NCBI GenBank assembly: GCA_965228065.1
Contig: OZ245788.1
Location: forward strand, 4,650,001-4,714,000
Source of the DNA: Sphingobium_A sp965228065
Lineage (GTDB): Bacteria > Pseudomonadota > Alphaproteobacteria > Sphingomonadales > Sphingomonadaceae
Reading direction: 5' to 3'
DNA: 64,000 bases
Position numbers and translations under genes: made by a program. Below are positions 34,655 through 43,185 of the stretch, in pieces. The notes under the pieces were generated by a model. It was not told the DNA's origin and made no database searches. It saw nothing but the letters and a program-made list of their open reading frames with translations. The first letter of the stretch is position 1. The number at the start of each line of letters is the position of its first letter.

Positions 34655-35074
34655 ATGGCTCTATACGAGCACGTGTTCCTTGCGCGCCAGGATCTGGCAC
34701 AGGCGCAAGTGGACGCGCTGGCGGAAATCGCCACCAAGATCGTCGAGGACAATTCGGGCAAGGTCATCAAGACCGAGACCTGGGGTCTTCGCAACATCGC
34801 GTACAAGATCGCGAAGAATCGCAAAGCGCACTATGTGCTGCTCGAAATCGATGCCCCTGCCGGCGTCGTTGCCGAGCTCGAGCGTCAGACCTCGATCAAC
34901 GAAGACGTCATCCGCTACATGACCATCAAGGTCGATGCCCATGAGGCCGGCCCGTCGGTGATGATGCGCAAGGGCGATCGTGATCGCGAGCGTTCGCGTG
35001 GCGACCGTGGTGATCGTGGTGACCGCCCGCGCGGCGACCGCGAAGACCGTCCCCGCCGCGAAGACGCTGAATAA
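34655..35074 (+). CDS. rpsF: 30S ribosomal protein S6
   Basis: A 139-residue S6 protein of the small-subunit platform. The start MALYEHVFLARQDLAQAQVD and the conserved WGLRNIAYKIAKNRKAHYVLL are diagnostic. A C-terminal tail of roughly 35 residues is built of RGD/DRE repeats (RSRGDRGDRGDRPRGDRED), longer and more repetitive than in many bacteria. It partners with S18, encoded 12 nt downstream. The ribosome-binding site gaaggaaa precedes the ATG. Confidence 0.98.
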   Translation: MALYEHVFLARQDLAQAQVDALAEIATKIVEDNSGKVIKTETWGLRNIAYKIAKNRKAHYVLLEIDAPAGVVAELERQTSINEDVIRYMTIKVDAHEAGPSVMMRKGDRDRERSRGDRGDRGDRPRGDREDRPRREDAE

Positions 35075-35086
35075 GGAGCACGCATC

Positions 35087-35311
35087 ATGGCACGCCCATT
35101 TTTCCGCCGCCGCAAGAGCTGCCCCTTCTCCGCGAAGGACGCGCCACGGATCGACTATAAGGACGTTCGTCTGCTGCAGGGCTTCGTGTCCGAGCGGGGC
35201 AAGATCGTTCCCAGCCGCATCACTGCGGTTTCCGCCAAGAAGCAGCGCGAACTCGCCAAGGCGATCAAGCGCGCCCGTCATATCGGGCTTCTTCCGTACA
35301 TCGTGAAGTAA
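35087..35311 (+). CDS. rpsR: 30S ribosomal protein S18
   Basis: A 74-residue S18 protein. FFRRRKSCPFSAKDAPRIDY and the ITAVSAKKQRELAKAIKRAR helix are typical. It binds S6 on the 30S platform. The gene follows rpsF with ribosome-binding site aaggag and precedes rplI by 14 nt. Confidence 0.98.
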   Translation: MARPFFRRRKSCPFSAKDAPRIDYKDVRLLQGFVSERGKIVPSRITAVSAKKQRELAKAIKRARHIGLLPYIVK

Positions 35312-35325
35312 GGAGCACCTGAGCA

Positions 35326-35922
35326 ATGCAAGTGATCCTGCTCGAACGCGTTGAAAAGCTTGGCCAGATCGGTGACGTCGTCACTGTAAAGGACGGCTTC
35401 GCACGCAATTTCCTCCTCCCTCGCAAGAAGGCGCTCCGCGCCAACGAAGCGAACCGCAAGGTCTTCGAGGCCAATCGCGAACGCATCGAGGCCGACAACG
35501 CCACGCGGCGTACCGAAGCCCAGACGTCTTCGAAGGACATTGACGGCAAGAGCATCACACTCATCCGTCAGGCATCGAACACCGGCCAGCTTTATGGTTC
35601 GGTTTCGGTCCGCGACATCATCGAGGCGCTCGGCGCCGACGGTGCCAAGCTGACCAAGTCGATGGTCGTCCTCGACAAGCCGATCAAGGCGATCGGCGTC
35701 GAGACGGTGAAGATCGCGCTCCACCCCGAGGTGTCGGTGACCATCAAGGTCAACGTCGCTCGCTCGCCTGAAGAGGCCGAGCTGCAGGCTCAGGGCGTCG
35801 ACGTCATGACCGCGATGTTCGAAAAGGATGAATCGGGTTTCACCGAGGATTTCGATCCGAACGCCGAGCCGGGCGAAATCGCCACGGCCGCGCCGGCGGA
35901 CGAGGATCGGGCCGAGGCCTGA
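35326..35922 (+). CDS. rplI: 50S ribosomal protein L9
   Basis: A 198-residue L9 protein of the large-subunit L1 stalk base. The N-terminal domain MQVILLERVEKLGQIGDVVT and the connecting helix FLLPRKKALRANEANRKVF are clear. A C-terminal domain (LYGSVSVRDIIEALGADGAK) and an acidic Glu/Asp-rich extension (about 35 residues) follow. It ends the rpsF-rpsR-rplI operon, which is closed by a strong terminator 20 nt after the stop. Confidence 0.98.
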   Translation: MQVILLERVEKLGQIGDVVTVKDGFARNFLLPRKKALRANEANRKVFEANRERIEADNATRRTEAQTSSKDIDGKSITLIRQASNTGQLYGSVSVRDIIEALGADGAKLTKSMVVLDKPIKAIGVETVKIALHPEVSVTIKVNVARSPEEAELQAQGVDVMTAMFEKDESGFTEDFDPNAEPGEIATAAPADEDRAEA

Positions 35923-35942
35923 TCGTCAGAACCGACGAAAAG

Positions 35943-35980
35943 AAAGCCGCCCGATCTCAGGATCGGGCGGCTTTTCTTTT
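35943..35980 (+). terminator. Strong intrinsic terminator of the S6-S18-L9 operon
   Basis: A perfect stem (agccgcccgatc/gatcgggcggct, loop tcag) is followed by tttctttt. Confidence 0.93.
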
Positions 35981-36003
35981 GTGCGACACAGCAGACTGAT
36001 CCC

Positions 36004-37455
36004 TCAATAGACCTGTGCCAGTGACGACTGCGTCCTGGCCTCGCCGACGACGCGAGAAGCAGGGCCAAGCGCATTCCAGGCCCGGGCCAATCGCTCGACG
36101 CCGGTCCGGAGCATATCGTCAGGCAAGGCGAACGGCACGCGGATGAAGCGCTCGAACGATCCATCCACGCCGAAACGCGGGCCCGCGCCGATGCGCACGC
36201 CATGCATTTCGGATGTCGCGGCAAGCGCTGTGCTCGCCGCGGACGGCAGTTCGGCCCATATCGACAAGCCGCCCGGGGGCGACGCGACCTTCCAGTCAGG
36301 CAGATGCATCCCAACCAGCGAGAGCAATTGGCCCCTCTGCAGTCGTAACGTCGCGCGCCGCGCGGCCAGATCCCCGCCATCGTCGGTCAACAGCACCGTC
36401 GCGGCGAGCTGTTCGAGCACCGGCGTACCGAGATCCAGCGCGGCGCGAACCCGTGCCAATCCCTCGATCATCCGCGGCTCGGCGCGAATCCAGCCAAGCC
36501 TGATGCCGCCCCAGAAGCTTTTTCCCATCGATCCCAGCGTCACCACATGCCCGCTACCGTCATATGCGGCCAGCGAGGCCGGTGGTGCCGTGTCGAGCCA
36601 GAGATCGGCAATCGTCTCGTCGGCGACCACGATGGTCTGGGTTCGGGCCGCCGCAGCAGCGATCCGGACGCGCGTCGCCTGATCCATGCAGCGCCCGGTG
36701 GGGTTGTGGAAATCGGGCTGGAGATAGGCCAGCCGCGGCGCAGTCTGGCGAAATGCCGCTTCGATCGCGTCCGCATCCCAGCCATGTTCGGGCAGGCCGA
36801 CCGGCACGGCACGGCACGACGCCTGCTGGATCGCATCGATGGCATGCGGATAGGTCGGATGATCGACGACGATGCGATCGCCCGGCCCCGCGAGCAGCCG
36901 AAGCAGCAAGGCGAAGCCATGGAGCGCGCCGTGCGTCACCATGATCTGGTCGGCGGATGTCGCACAACCGCGCTGCGTATAGCGATCGGCAATCGCGCAG
37001 CGCAGCGCTTCCAACCCGACCCTTTCATAGCCATGCCCGGGCAGGTGGCGCGGCAGGCTCGCCAGCGCACTGCGATAGGCGTGATGGACGGTATCGGTCG
37101 CCGGCAGCGCCGCAATCCCGAGATCGACGATCCCCGGCTCGACCTCACCCGTCTCCGCCTGCGGCCGGGCGCCGCCCCGATCGGGAAGACTGGTCTTGCT
37201 GCCCGATCCGCGCCGGCTGTCCAGATACCCCTCGTCGCGCAATTGGCCGAAGGCCGCAGTCACGGTCGTCCGGCTGACATCCAGCGCGACAGCCATCTCA
37301 CGTTCGCCAGGAATCCTCACGCCGATCGGCAATCGCCCGTCGAGAATGAGCAGGCGCACGCCATCGGCCAGCTGCCGATAAGCCGCCCCTGTGCCCTGTC
37401 CGCGCCAAAGCCCCAATTGACGGACCAGTGATGTCGTACCGATGCTGCGTATCAT
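36004..37455 (-). CDS. MocR-type GntR regulator with aminotransferase domain
   Basis: A 483-residue MocR/PdxR-family transcription factor. Residues about 20-85 are a GntR winged helix-turn-helix (IPGEREMAVALDVSRTTVTA). A class I/II aminotransferase-fold domain follows, with PLP-binding Lys in VTLGSMGKSFWGGIRLGW and VVDHPTYPHAIDAI earlier. It senses PLP or a related ligand and probably regulates the divergent yczE-like gene, a known MocR partnership. The ATG at 37455 avoids overlap with the divergent start region; the frame is open 21 codons further. Confidence 0.92.
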   Translation of the reverse strand: MIRSIGTTSLVRQLGLWRGQGTGAAYRQLADGVRLLILDGRLPIGVRIPGEREMAVALDVSRTTVTAAFGQLRDEGYLDSRRGSGSKTSLPDRGGARPQAETGEVEPGIVDLGIAALPATDTVHHAYRSALASLPRHLPGHGYERVGLEALRCAIADRYTQRGCATSADQIMVTHGALHGFALLLRLLAGPGDRIVVDHPTYPHAIDAIQQASCRAVPVGLPEHGWDADAIEAAFRQTAPRLAYLQPDFHNPTGRCMDQATRVRIAAAAARTQTIVVADETIADLWLDTAPPASLAAYDGSGHVVTLGSMGKSFWGGIRLGWIRAEPRMIEGLARVRAALDLGTPVLEQLAATVLLTDDGGDLAARRATLRLQRGQLLSLVGMHLPDWKVASPPGGLSIWAELPSAASTALAATSEMHGVRIGAGPRFGVDGSFERFIRVPFALPDDMLRTGVERLARAWNALGPASRVVGEARTQSSLAQVY

Positions 37456-37459
37456 CAGG

Positions 37460-37477
37460 CCACTATTCCAAAAGTGG
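37460..37477. promoter_or_regulatory. Candidate operator between mocR-like and yczE-like genes
   Basis: ccact and agtgg form an inverted repeat around an 8-nt AT-rich spacer (attccaaa), 5 nt upstream of the MocR start and 40 nt before the YczE start. This 61-nt gap is the only place for the divergent promoters. Confidence 0.4.
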
Positions 37478-37516
37478 ATATTTAAAACAAGGCCAATCTG
37501 CCGCAGAGGCGACGGC

Positions 37517-38122
37517 ATGATGACCAGACGCCTGATCCAGCTTTACATCGGCCTGATGCTTTATGGCGTCGCCTCCGCGTTGATGCTTCGGTCCAATCTC
37601 GGCCTCGACCCCTGGGGCGTGTTCCACCAGGGCGTGACCAGACATACCGGCTTGAGCTTCGGCACCGTCGTGCTGATCGTCGGGGCGATCGTCATGTTGC
37701 TCTGGCTGCCGATGCGACAGCGACCCGGCCTGGGTACGATCAGCAACATGCTGCTGATCGGCGTCGCCAGCGATGCGGCGCTCTGGTTGATCGGCTCGCC
37801 GGTGGGACTGCTCGCGCGCATCGCCATGCTGGCGTCCGGCATCGTGCTGTGCGGGCTTGCCAGTGCTGCCTATATCGGCGCCGGCTTCGGACCCGGGCCG
37901 CGCGACGGGCTGATGACCGGCCTGGTCGCGCGAACCGGCCTGTCCGTCCGGCTCGTTCGCACCACCATCGAGTTGCTCGTCCTCGCCTGCGGCTGGCTGC
38001 TCGGCGGCACCGTCGGGCTGGGCACCGTGTTCTTCGCGTTCGGCATCGGCTCGCTGGTGCAGTTCTTTCTCACGATGATGGACCATCGCCCCGCACCGGC
38101 CCTGCGGCCGCGTCTGACTTGA
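37517..38122 (+). CDS. YczE/YitT-like membrane protein
   Basis: A 201-residue inner-membrane protein with five hydrophobic segments and the DUF161-like motif SALMLRSNLGLDPWGVFHQG. A second family motif, GPGPRDGLMTGLVARTG, follows. The gene is divergent from the MocR-type regulator, a recurring pair in which MocR controls the membrane protein. Its substrate is unknown. The start is one of two adjacent ATGs (37517 or 37520). Confidence 0.88.
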   Translation: MMTRRLIQLYIGLMLYGVASALMLRSNLGLDPWGVFHQGVTRHTGLSFGTVVLIVGAIVMLLWLPMRQRPGLGTISNMLLIGVASDAALWLIGSPVGLLARIAMLASGIVLCGLASAAYIGAGFGPGPRDGLMTGLVARTGLSVRLVRTTIELLVLACGWLLGGTVGLGTVFFAFGIGSLVQFFLTMMDHRPAPALRPRLT

Positions 38123-38200
38123 ACCCGGAGCGCTGCGCGAACAGGTGGGAACCGGCTATTCGCAAAAAGCAGCGCGACCACAAAAGAGAGACTCGCACCC

Positions 38201-39040
38201 ATGACCAGATCGTTCCAGCTCGTCGACGTGTTCGGTGCCGAGCGTTTCAAAGGCAACCCCGTGGCGGTGATCGCGTCCGGAGACGGCCTCTCGAGCGAAC
38301 AGATGCTTCAGATCACGCGCTGGCTGAACCTGTCGGAAACGACATTCCTGTTGCCGCCCTCCTCGCCGGACGCGGATTATCGGGTGCGGATCTTCACACT
38401 CGACCGCGAGCTGCCATTTGCCGGACACCCGACGCTCGGGACCTGCCATGCCTGGCTTCAGGCCGGCGGCGCTGCCAGGGGCGACGTGATTGTCCAGCAA
38501 TGCGAAGCGGGATTGATTCCGATCCGCCGCACCGAACATGGGCTGGCATTCGCCGCACCGCCGCTGATCCGGTCAGGTCCGGCCAGCGAAGCCGATATCG
38601 AACGCGCCGCTGCGATATTGGGCATCGACCGCGCGGCGGTGATCGATGCCCAATGGGTGGACAACGGCCCCGGCTGGCTGGGCATCATGCTCCGATCCGC
38701 GGATGAGGTGCTGGCTGTGCGGCCGCAACGCGCCTGGCCCGAGCGCGCCGATATCGGCATTGTCGGTCCCTACCCCGCCGGCAGTCCCATCGACTGGGAA
38801 GTCCGCGCGATCTTCAGCGATCCGTATGGCGGACTGATCGAGGATCCGATCACCGGCAGCCTGAACGCGTCGCTCGCACAATGGCTGATCGGCTCGGGCC
38901 GCGCCGGCCCACGCTATCGCGCGGCGCAAGGCACGGCGATCGGCCGCAACGGACGGATTTTCGTCGAACGCGACGATGCGGGCGAGATCTGGATCGCGGG
39001 CAACACCGAGACGCTGTTCACCGGCACGAGCAGCTTCTAG
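38201..39040 (+). CDS. PhzF-family isomerase
   Basis: A 279-residue protein of the PhzF diaminopimelate-epimerase-like fold, with two similar alpha/beta halves. The conserved catalytic Glu46 lies in LNLSETTFLLPP. The later motif EDPITGSLNASLAQWLIGSG marks the second half. It is full length. The substrate is unknown, because most PhzF homologues outside phenazine clusters are uncharacterised. It is monocistronic, between the yczE-like gene and the convergent folE. Confidence 0.93.
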   Translation: MTRSFQLVDVFGAERFKGNPVAVIASGDGLSSEQMLQITRWLNLSETTFLLPPSSPDADYRVRIFTLDRELPFAGHPTLGTCHAWLQAGGAARGDVIVQQCEAGLIPIRRTEHGLAFAAPPLIRSGPASEADIERAAAILGIDRAAVIDAQWVDNGPGWLGIMLRSADEVLAVRPQRAWPERADIGIVGPYPAGSPIDWEVRAIFSDPYGGLIEDPITGSLNASLAQWLIGSGRAGPRYRAAQGTAIGRNGRIFVERDDAGEIWIAGNTETLFTGTSSF

Positions 39041-39084
39041 AAGATTGGCGGCCTTTGGAGCACTGGCCGATCAGATAGAGCCTG

Positions 39085-39119
39085 GAGGCGATCCGGTTCG
39101 GATTGAACCGGATCGCCTC
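39085..39119. terminator. 15-bp perfect hairpin between convergent phzF-like and folE
   Basis: Arms gaggcgatccggttc (39085-39099) and gaaccggatcgcctc (39105-39119) flank a 5-nt loop (ggatt). The outer end touches the folE stop codon. No T-tract follows on either strand, so it may act as a bidirectional factor-dependent terminator or mRNA 3' stabiliser. Confidence 0.65.
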
Positions 39120-39736
39120 TAATAGCCCATCAGGCTCAGCACTTCCTTACGGCTGCGCTCATCCTCGCGGAAGCAGCCCATCATGCGGCTGGTGGTCATG
39201 GCCACGCCCGGTGTGCGAACGCCCCGCGCCGTCATGCACGCATGGCTGGCCTCGATCACGACCGCCACACCCTGTGGGTGCAGGTGATCCCAGATGCAGT
39301 CCGCCACTTCCGCGGTCAGCCGTTCCTGGACCTGGAGCCGCCGGGCGAAGCCATGGAGAACGCGGGCCAGCTTCGAGATGCCGACCACCCGGTCATTGGG
39401 CAGATAGGCGATGGATGCCTTGCCGATGATCGGTGCCATATGATGTTCGCAATGCGACTGGAACGGAATGTCCTTGAGCAGCACCACCTCGTCATAGCCG
39501 CCAACCTCTTCGAAGGTGCGCGACAGGTGGTGCGACGGATCCTCGCCATAGCCTTGGCAATATTCCTTCCAGGCGCGCGCGACGCGCTGGGGCGTATCGA
39601 TCAGCCCTTCACGTTCCGGATCGTCGCCAGCCCAGCGGATGATCGTGCGAACGGCATCCTGGACGTGATCGGGCACCGGTAGCTTGGCCGGCGAGGAAAC
39701 CATGTCGCCATCTTCAGGCGATGCCGAGTCCGTCAC
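39119..39736 (-). CDS. folE: GTP cyclohydrolase I
   Basis: Makes 7,8-dihydroneopterin triphosphate from GTP, the first step of folate and pterin synthesis. The 205-residue protein has the zinc and active-site residues in FQSHCEHHMAPIIGKASIAY and IEASHACMTARGVRTPGVAM. I set the start at GTG 39736, where aaggagcgga lies 2-11 nt upstream. An ATG at 39703 is an alternative. The frame is open 81 codons further, but those residues are not family-like. Confidence 0.95.
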   Translation of the reverse strand: MTDSASPEDGDMVSSPAKLPVPDHVQDAVRTIIRWAGDDPEREGLIDTPQRVARAWKEYCQGYGEDPSHHLSRTFEEVGGYDEVVLLKDIPFQSHCEHHMAPIIGKASIAYLPNDRVVGISKLARVLHGFARRLQVQERLTAEVADCIWDHLHPQGVAVVIEASHACMTARGVRTPGVAMTTSRMMGCFREDERSRKEVLSLMGY

Positions 39737-40008
39737 ATTCCGCTCCTTCTGTTCCGCAGATCGCGTGCCAGCGCGGGATAGCCGCTCCACCGGAAGGCGC
39801 AAGTGCTTCGCCATCATCCCAGTCTTGCCGCTACGGCACCGGTGCCTTTCACAATATCCCGGAAGATGCGTGAAGCTGTCACAAAGTCGTAGCATTCGAT
39901 CCGAAATCGCCGGTTGACGGGAATATAAGTTGCGCGCACCATTTCCCCTAGATTCCGTAACATAGCGGAACAGGCTCAAAGCGGGCCGAAGGAAGAGGGG
40001 ATGTCATC

Positions 40009-42966
40009 ATGAAGAAGCTTGATCTGCTTGCCGCCTCCGCCATTGCACTGGTTCTTGCGACGCCCGCAGCGGCGCAGGTTGCCACGCCACCAGCCGACGA
40101 AATTCCGGACAGTGCCATCGAGGACATTGTCGTCACGGCACAGCGCCAGAGCGAACGGTTGCAGGATGTCCCGATCGCAGTCTCGGCCTTTTCCGGAGAG
40201 GCACTGCAGAAACAGCAAATCGCCAATGCGTCGGACCTTCAACTCAGCCTTCCCAACATCACCTTCACCAAAACCAATTTCACCGCGTCGAGCTTCACCA
40301 TTCGCGGCATCGGCGATCTATGCGTCGGCGCGAGTTGCGATTCCGCGACCGGCATTCACGTCAACGACATGCCACTCCTATCCACGCGTCTGTTCGAGAC
40401 CGAATATTTCGATCTCGAACGCGTCGAAGTATTGCGCGGACCGCAAGGAACCTTGTTCGGTCGCAACGCGACATCGGGTGTGGTCAATTTCATCACTGCC
40501 AAGCCCGATCTGACCGCCTTCGGTGCGTCGGGCAGCTTCGAATATGGCAATTACGAGAGCTACAAGGTCAACGGCATGATCAACGTGCCGATCGGAGAGA
40601 CGCTCGGCGTCCGCCTGGCCGGCTATTACGTCAACCGGGACGGCTATACGAAGAATGTCGCGACCGGAAACAACATCGATGGCCGCGACCTCTACGCGCT
40701 GCGCGGCACGATCCGGTGGGAGCCTTCGGCCAACACCACGCTCGATCTGATCGGCTATTATTTCCACGAGAACGACAATCGCTCGCGCATTCAGAAGCAG
40801 TTGTGCCACCGCGACCCGACCGGCGTGCTGGGCTGCCTGCCCGATCGCCTGGGGAACGAGACCGCCAACGGCAATGCGACGCTTTCGGCATTGCTCAGCT
40901 CGAACGAATTTCTCGGCGTTGCATCGGCCAGCAGCGGCGGCGCGCTCGCCCGCTTCGGCCTCGGCAGCATCTATGGCACCGATCCGTTCTCGAACGCCGT
41001 CAACCTGCCCAGCCGACGCACCGTCAATATCGACTATGAACCGACCTATTTCGCCGAAGAATATCACATCATGGGTCGCCTCCAGCAGGCGCTGGGCGAA
41101 CAGCTAAGCCTCACGATGACCGGCGGATACACCCATAATCGGGTGGATTCGACCAGCGACTACAATCTCGCGATCGAGAACTCGCTGGCCAACAACCCCG
41201 GACTGGTCCAGCTCAACACGCTGGGACGCACCGGCATCGGTTCGCCCTTCGCATTCCTCGACCCTGTCCGCCGCGCACTCATTCCCAACGGAGCAGCGGG
41301 CAGCGTGTGCCAGTCCGCCGCAGATCCCAACGGCGTCGGCGTCTATGGCGGCAATTCGGTCGGCTGCTATCCGACCAGCCTCGATTTCGACCGGTCGATC
41401 CTGACCAACCGGCAATTCTCGGTCGAAGCCCATATCGACAGCAAGTTCGACGGCATGTTCAACTTCCTGCTCGGCGGCATCTATGTCGACAGCAAGACGA
41501 CCGACAACGGCTATTACGTCACCGCGTTCGGACTCGATTATGCAGCAGGCGTTCTCGGCGCGGCGAACACCGGCGGGGCAGCCTTTTTCGGAACGCCCTT
41601 CTATCGCAGCGATACGGCCCAAACCCGCCTCAAATCCTACGGCATCTTCGCAGAGGGCTATTTCGACTTCACCGACAAGCTGAAACTGACGGTCGGCGTC
41701 CGGTACAATCATGACCAGAAATACGCGCGGGCACGCACCACCTTCCTGCAGGATTCGAACGGCCAATTCGCCGCCGTGCCCTTCGGCTCAGACAGTTTCA
41801 CCGATGCGCTCAACTATGCCGCGCTCGATTACGATGCGACGACGCCCGGCATCCAGAGCTTCGCGCAGGACAGCGTCACCTTCGGCCGCGTAACCGGCCG
41901 CGCGGTGCTCGACTACAAGATCACCGACGACAATCTGATCTATTTCTCATACTCGCGCGGTTACAAATCGGGCGGCATCAATCCACCGCTGTCACCGATC
42001 TTCGCGGTGCCGACCACCTTCGGCCCCGAGACCGTCGACTCCTTCGAAGTGGGATCGAAGAACAGCTTCCTGAGCGGAACACTGCGGCTCAACCTCACGG
42101 GTTTCTTCTATAAATACAAGAATCTGCAGCTCAGCCGCATCGTCGCGCGCACCTCGGTCAACGACAATGTCAGCGCCGAAATCTACGGGATCGAGGCGGA
42201 AGCGGTCATCAGCCCGGTTCGCAGCCTTCTCGTCAATCTCGGCGCGAGCTATCTCCACACCAAGGTATCCGACGACAAGTTCCTGGCCGATCCACGCAAC
42301 CCGTCAGGCGGCCGCTCCGACGCGGTCATCATCAAGGATCTGCAGAACGCGTCGAACTGCGCGGTCATTCCCAATGCGGCCGGAAACATCGTCGGGGTGA
42401 ATACCTATGTCGGCGCAGTGAACTCCGGCATCGGCCTGCGCGCCCCGACGCCCGTTCCCGGAACCGGCACGACCGGAGCCTATTCGATCTGCAGCGTGCT
42501 CGCATCGACCGCGGCCAATCCGCCGGCAGCACTGCGCGCATTGTTCGGCGTACCGACGGGTGCCCTGCCCTTCACCGTCCTGGGCAGCGGCGTGGAGGTC
42601 AACCTGAAGGGTAACCAGTTGCCCCAGGCGCCGACCTATAAATTCTCCGCCGGTGTCCAATATACCGCGCGCTTCGCCAACGGCATGGCGATCGTCCCGC
42701 GAGCAGACCTGACCTATACGGGTGAATCCTATGCCAGCATTTTCGGCGGCAATATCAATCGGATGAAGGGTTATGCGATCGTCAACGCCCAGGTCCAGCT
42801 CAACGGGGTCGACGATCGTTGGTTCCTTCGCGGCTTTGTCGCGAACCTGACGAACAACAACGCCATCACCGGCCAATATGTGACGGATCAGTCCTCGGGG
42901 CTGTTCACCAACATCTTCACGCTGGAGCCACGTCGCTACGGCATCGCAGCCGGCTTCAAATTCTAA
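40009..42966 (+). CDS. Large TonB-dependent receptor
   Basis: A 985-residue outer-membrane transporter. The signal peptide covers about residues 1-23 (AIALVLATPAAAQ). The TonB-box region reads EDIVVTAQRQSERLQDVP, and the plug carries LERVEVLRGPQGTLFGRNAT. The barrel ends RRYGIAAGFKF. Proteins of this size in sphingomonads import iron complexes, sugars or aromatics, and no substrate gene lies beside it. The ribosome-binding site ggaagaggggatg precedes the ATG. The extra 150-250 residues over classical receptors are mostly extracellular loops. Confidence 0.93.
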   Translation: MKKLDLLAASAIALVLATPAAAQVATPPADEIPDSAIEDIVVTAQRQSERLQDVPIAVSAFSGEALQKQQIANASDLQLSLPNITFTKTNFTASSFTIRGIGDLCVGASCDSATGIHVNDMPLLSTRLFETEYFDLERVEVLRGPQGTLFGRNATSGVVNFITAKPDLTAFGASGSFEYGNYESYKVNGMINVPIGETLGVRLAGYYVNRDGYTKNVATGNNIDGRDLYALRGTIRWEPSANTTLDLIGYYFHENDNRSRIQKQLCHRDPTGVLGCLPDRLGNETANGNATLSALLSSNEFLGVASASSGGALARFGLGSIYGTDPFSNAVNLPSRRTVNIDYEPTYFAEEYHIMGRLQQALGEQLSLTMTGGYTHNRVDSTSDYNLAIENSLANNPGLVQLNTLGRTGIGSPFAFLDPVRRALIPNGAAGSVCQSAADPNGVGVYGGNSVGCYPTSLDFDRSILTNRQFSVEAHIDSKFDGMFNFLLGGIYVDSKTTDNGYYVTAFGLDYAAGVLGAANTGGAAFFGTPFYRSDTAQTRLKSYGIFAEGYFDFTDKLKLTVGVRYNHDQKYARARTTFLQDSNGQFAAVPFGSDSFTDALNYAALDYDATTPGIQSFAQDSVTFGRVTGRAVLDYKITDDNLIYFSYSRGYKSGGINPPLSPIFAVPTTFGPETVDSFEVGSKNSFLSGTLRLNLTGFFYKYKNLQLSRIVARTSVNDNVSAEIYGIEAEAVISPVRSLLVNLGASYLHTKVSDDKFLADPRNPSGGRSDAVIIKDLQNASNCAVIPNAAGNIVGVNTYVGAVNSGIGLRAPTPVPGTGTTGAYSICSVLASTAANPPAALRALFGVPTGALPFTVLGSGVEVNLKGNQLPQAPTYKFSAGVQYTARFANGMAIVPRADLTYTGESYASIFGGNINRMKGYAIVNAQVQLNGVDDRWFLRGFVANLTNNNAITGQYVTDQSSGLFTNIFTLEPRRYGIAAGFKF

Positions 42967-43185
42967 AGCCTAGTCGTTTGAGGCGGGAGCGCTTGGCGCT
43001 TCCGCCAAAAGCGTGAAACGCCCGTTAGGCACAGCCAGTCGGTATGGAGCCGAACCAGCAACATGGGCCGGAACGGAAAGGGCGGCCGGCGTTGTTCGGA
43101 CGCCGGCCACTGGGAGCAAAATCACCTTAGCCATCGGTCGATTAACCTTGGCTGTCCGCTTTTCATTTTGAGCATTGAAAAGCGT
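42967..43185. other. Non-coding gap with three strong hairpins
   Basis: Between the convergent TonB receptor and SDR genes lie three separate stem-loops: 42982-43006 (ggcgggagcgc/gcgcttccgcc), 43084-43108 (9-bp perfect stem ggccggcgt) and 43157-43184 (9-bp perfect stem cgcttttca, which touches the SDR stop). None is followed by a long T-tract. I find no gene here. A small RNA or paired terminators are possible. Confidence 0.55.

Noticed and set aside
39914..39942. TTGACG as the promoter of the large TonB receptor
   Set aside because: The sequence 17-18 nt downstream (caccat/accatt) is a poor -10, so I do not list it as a feature.
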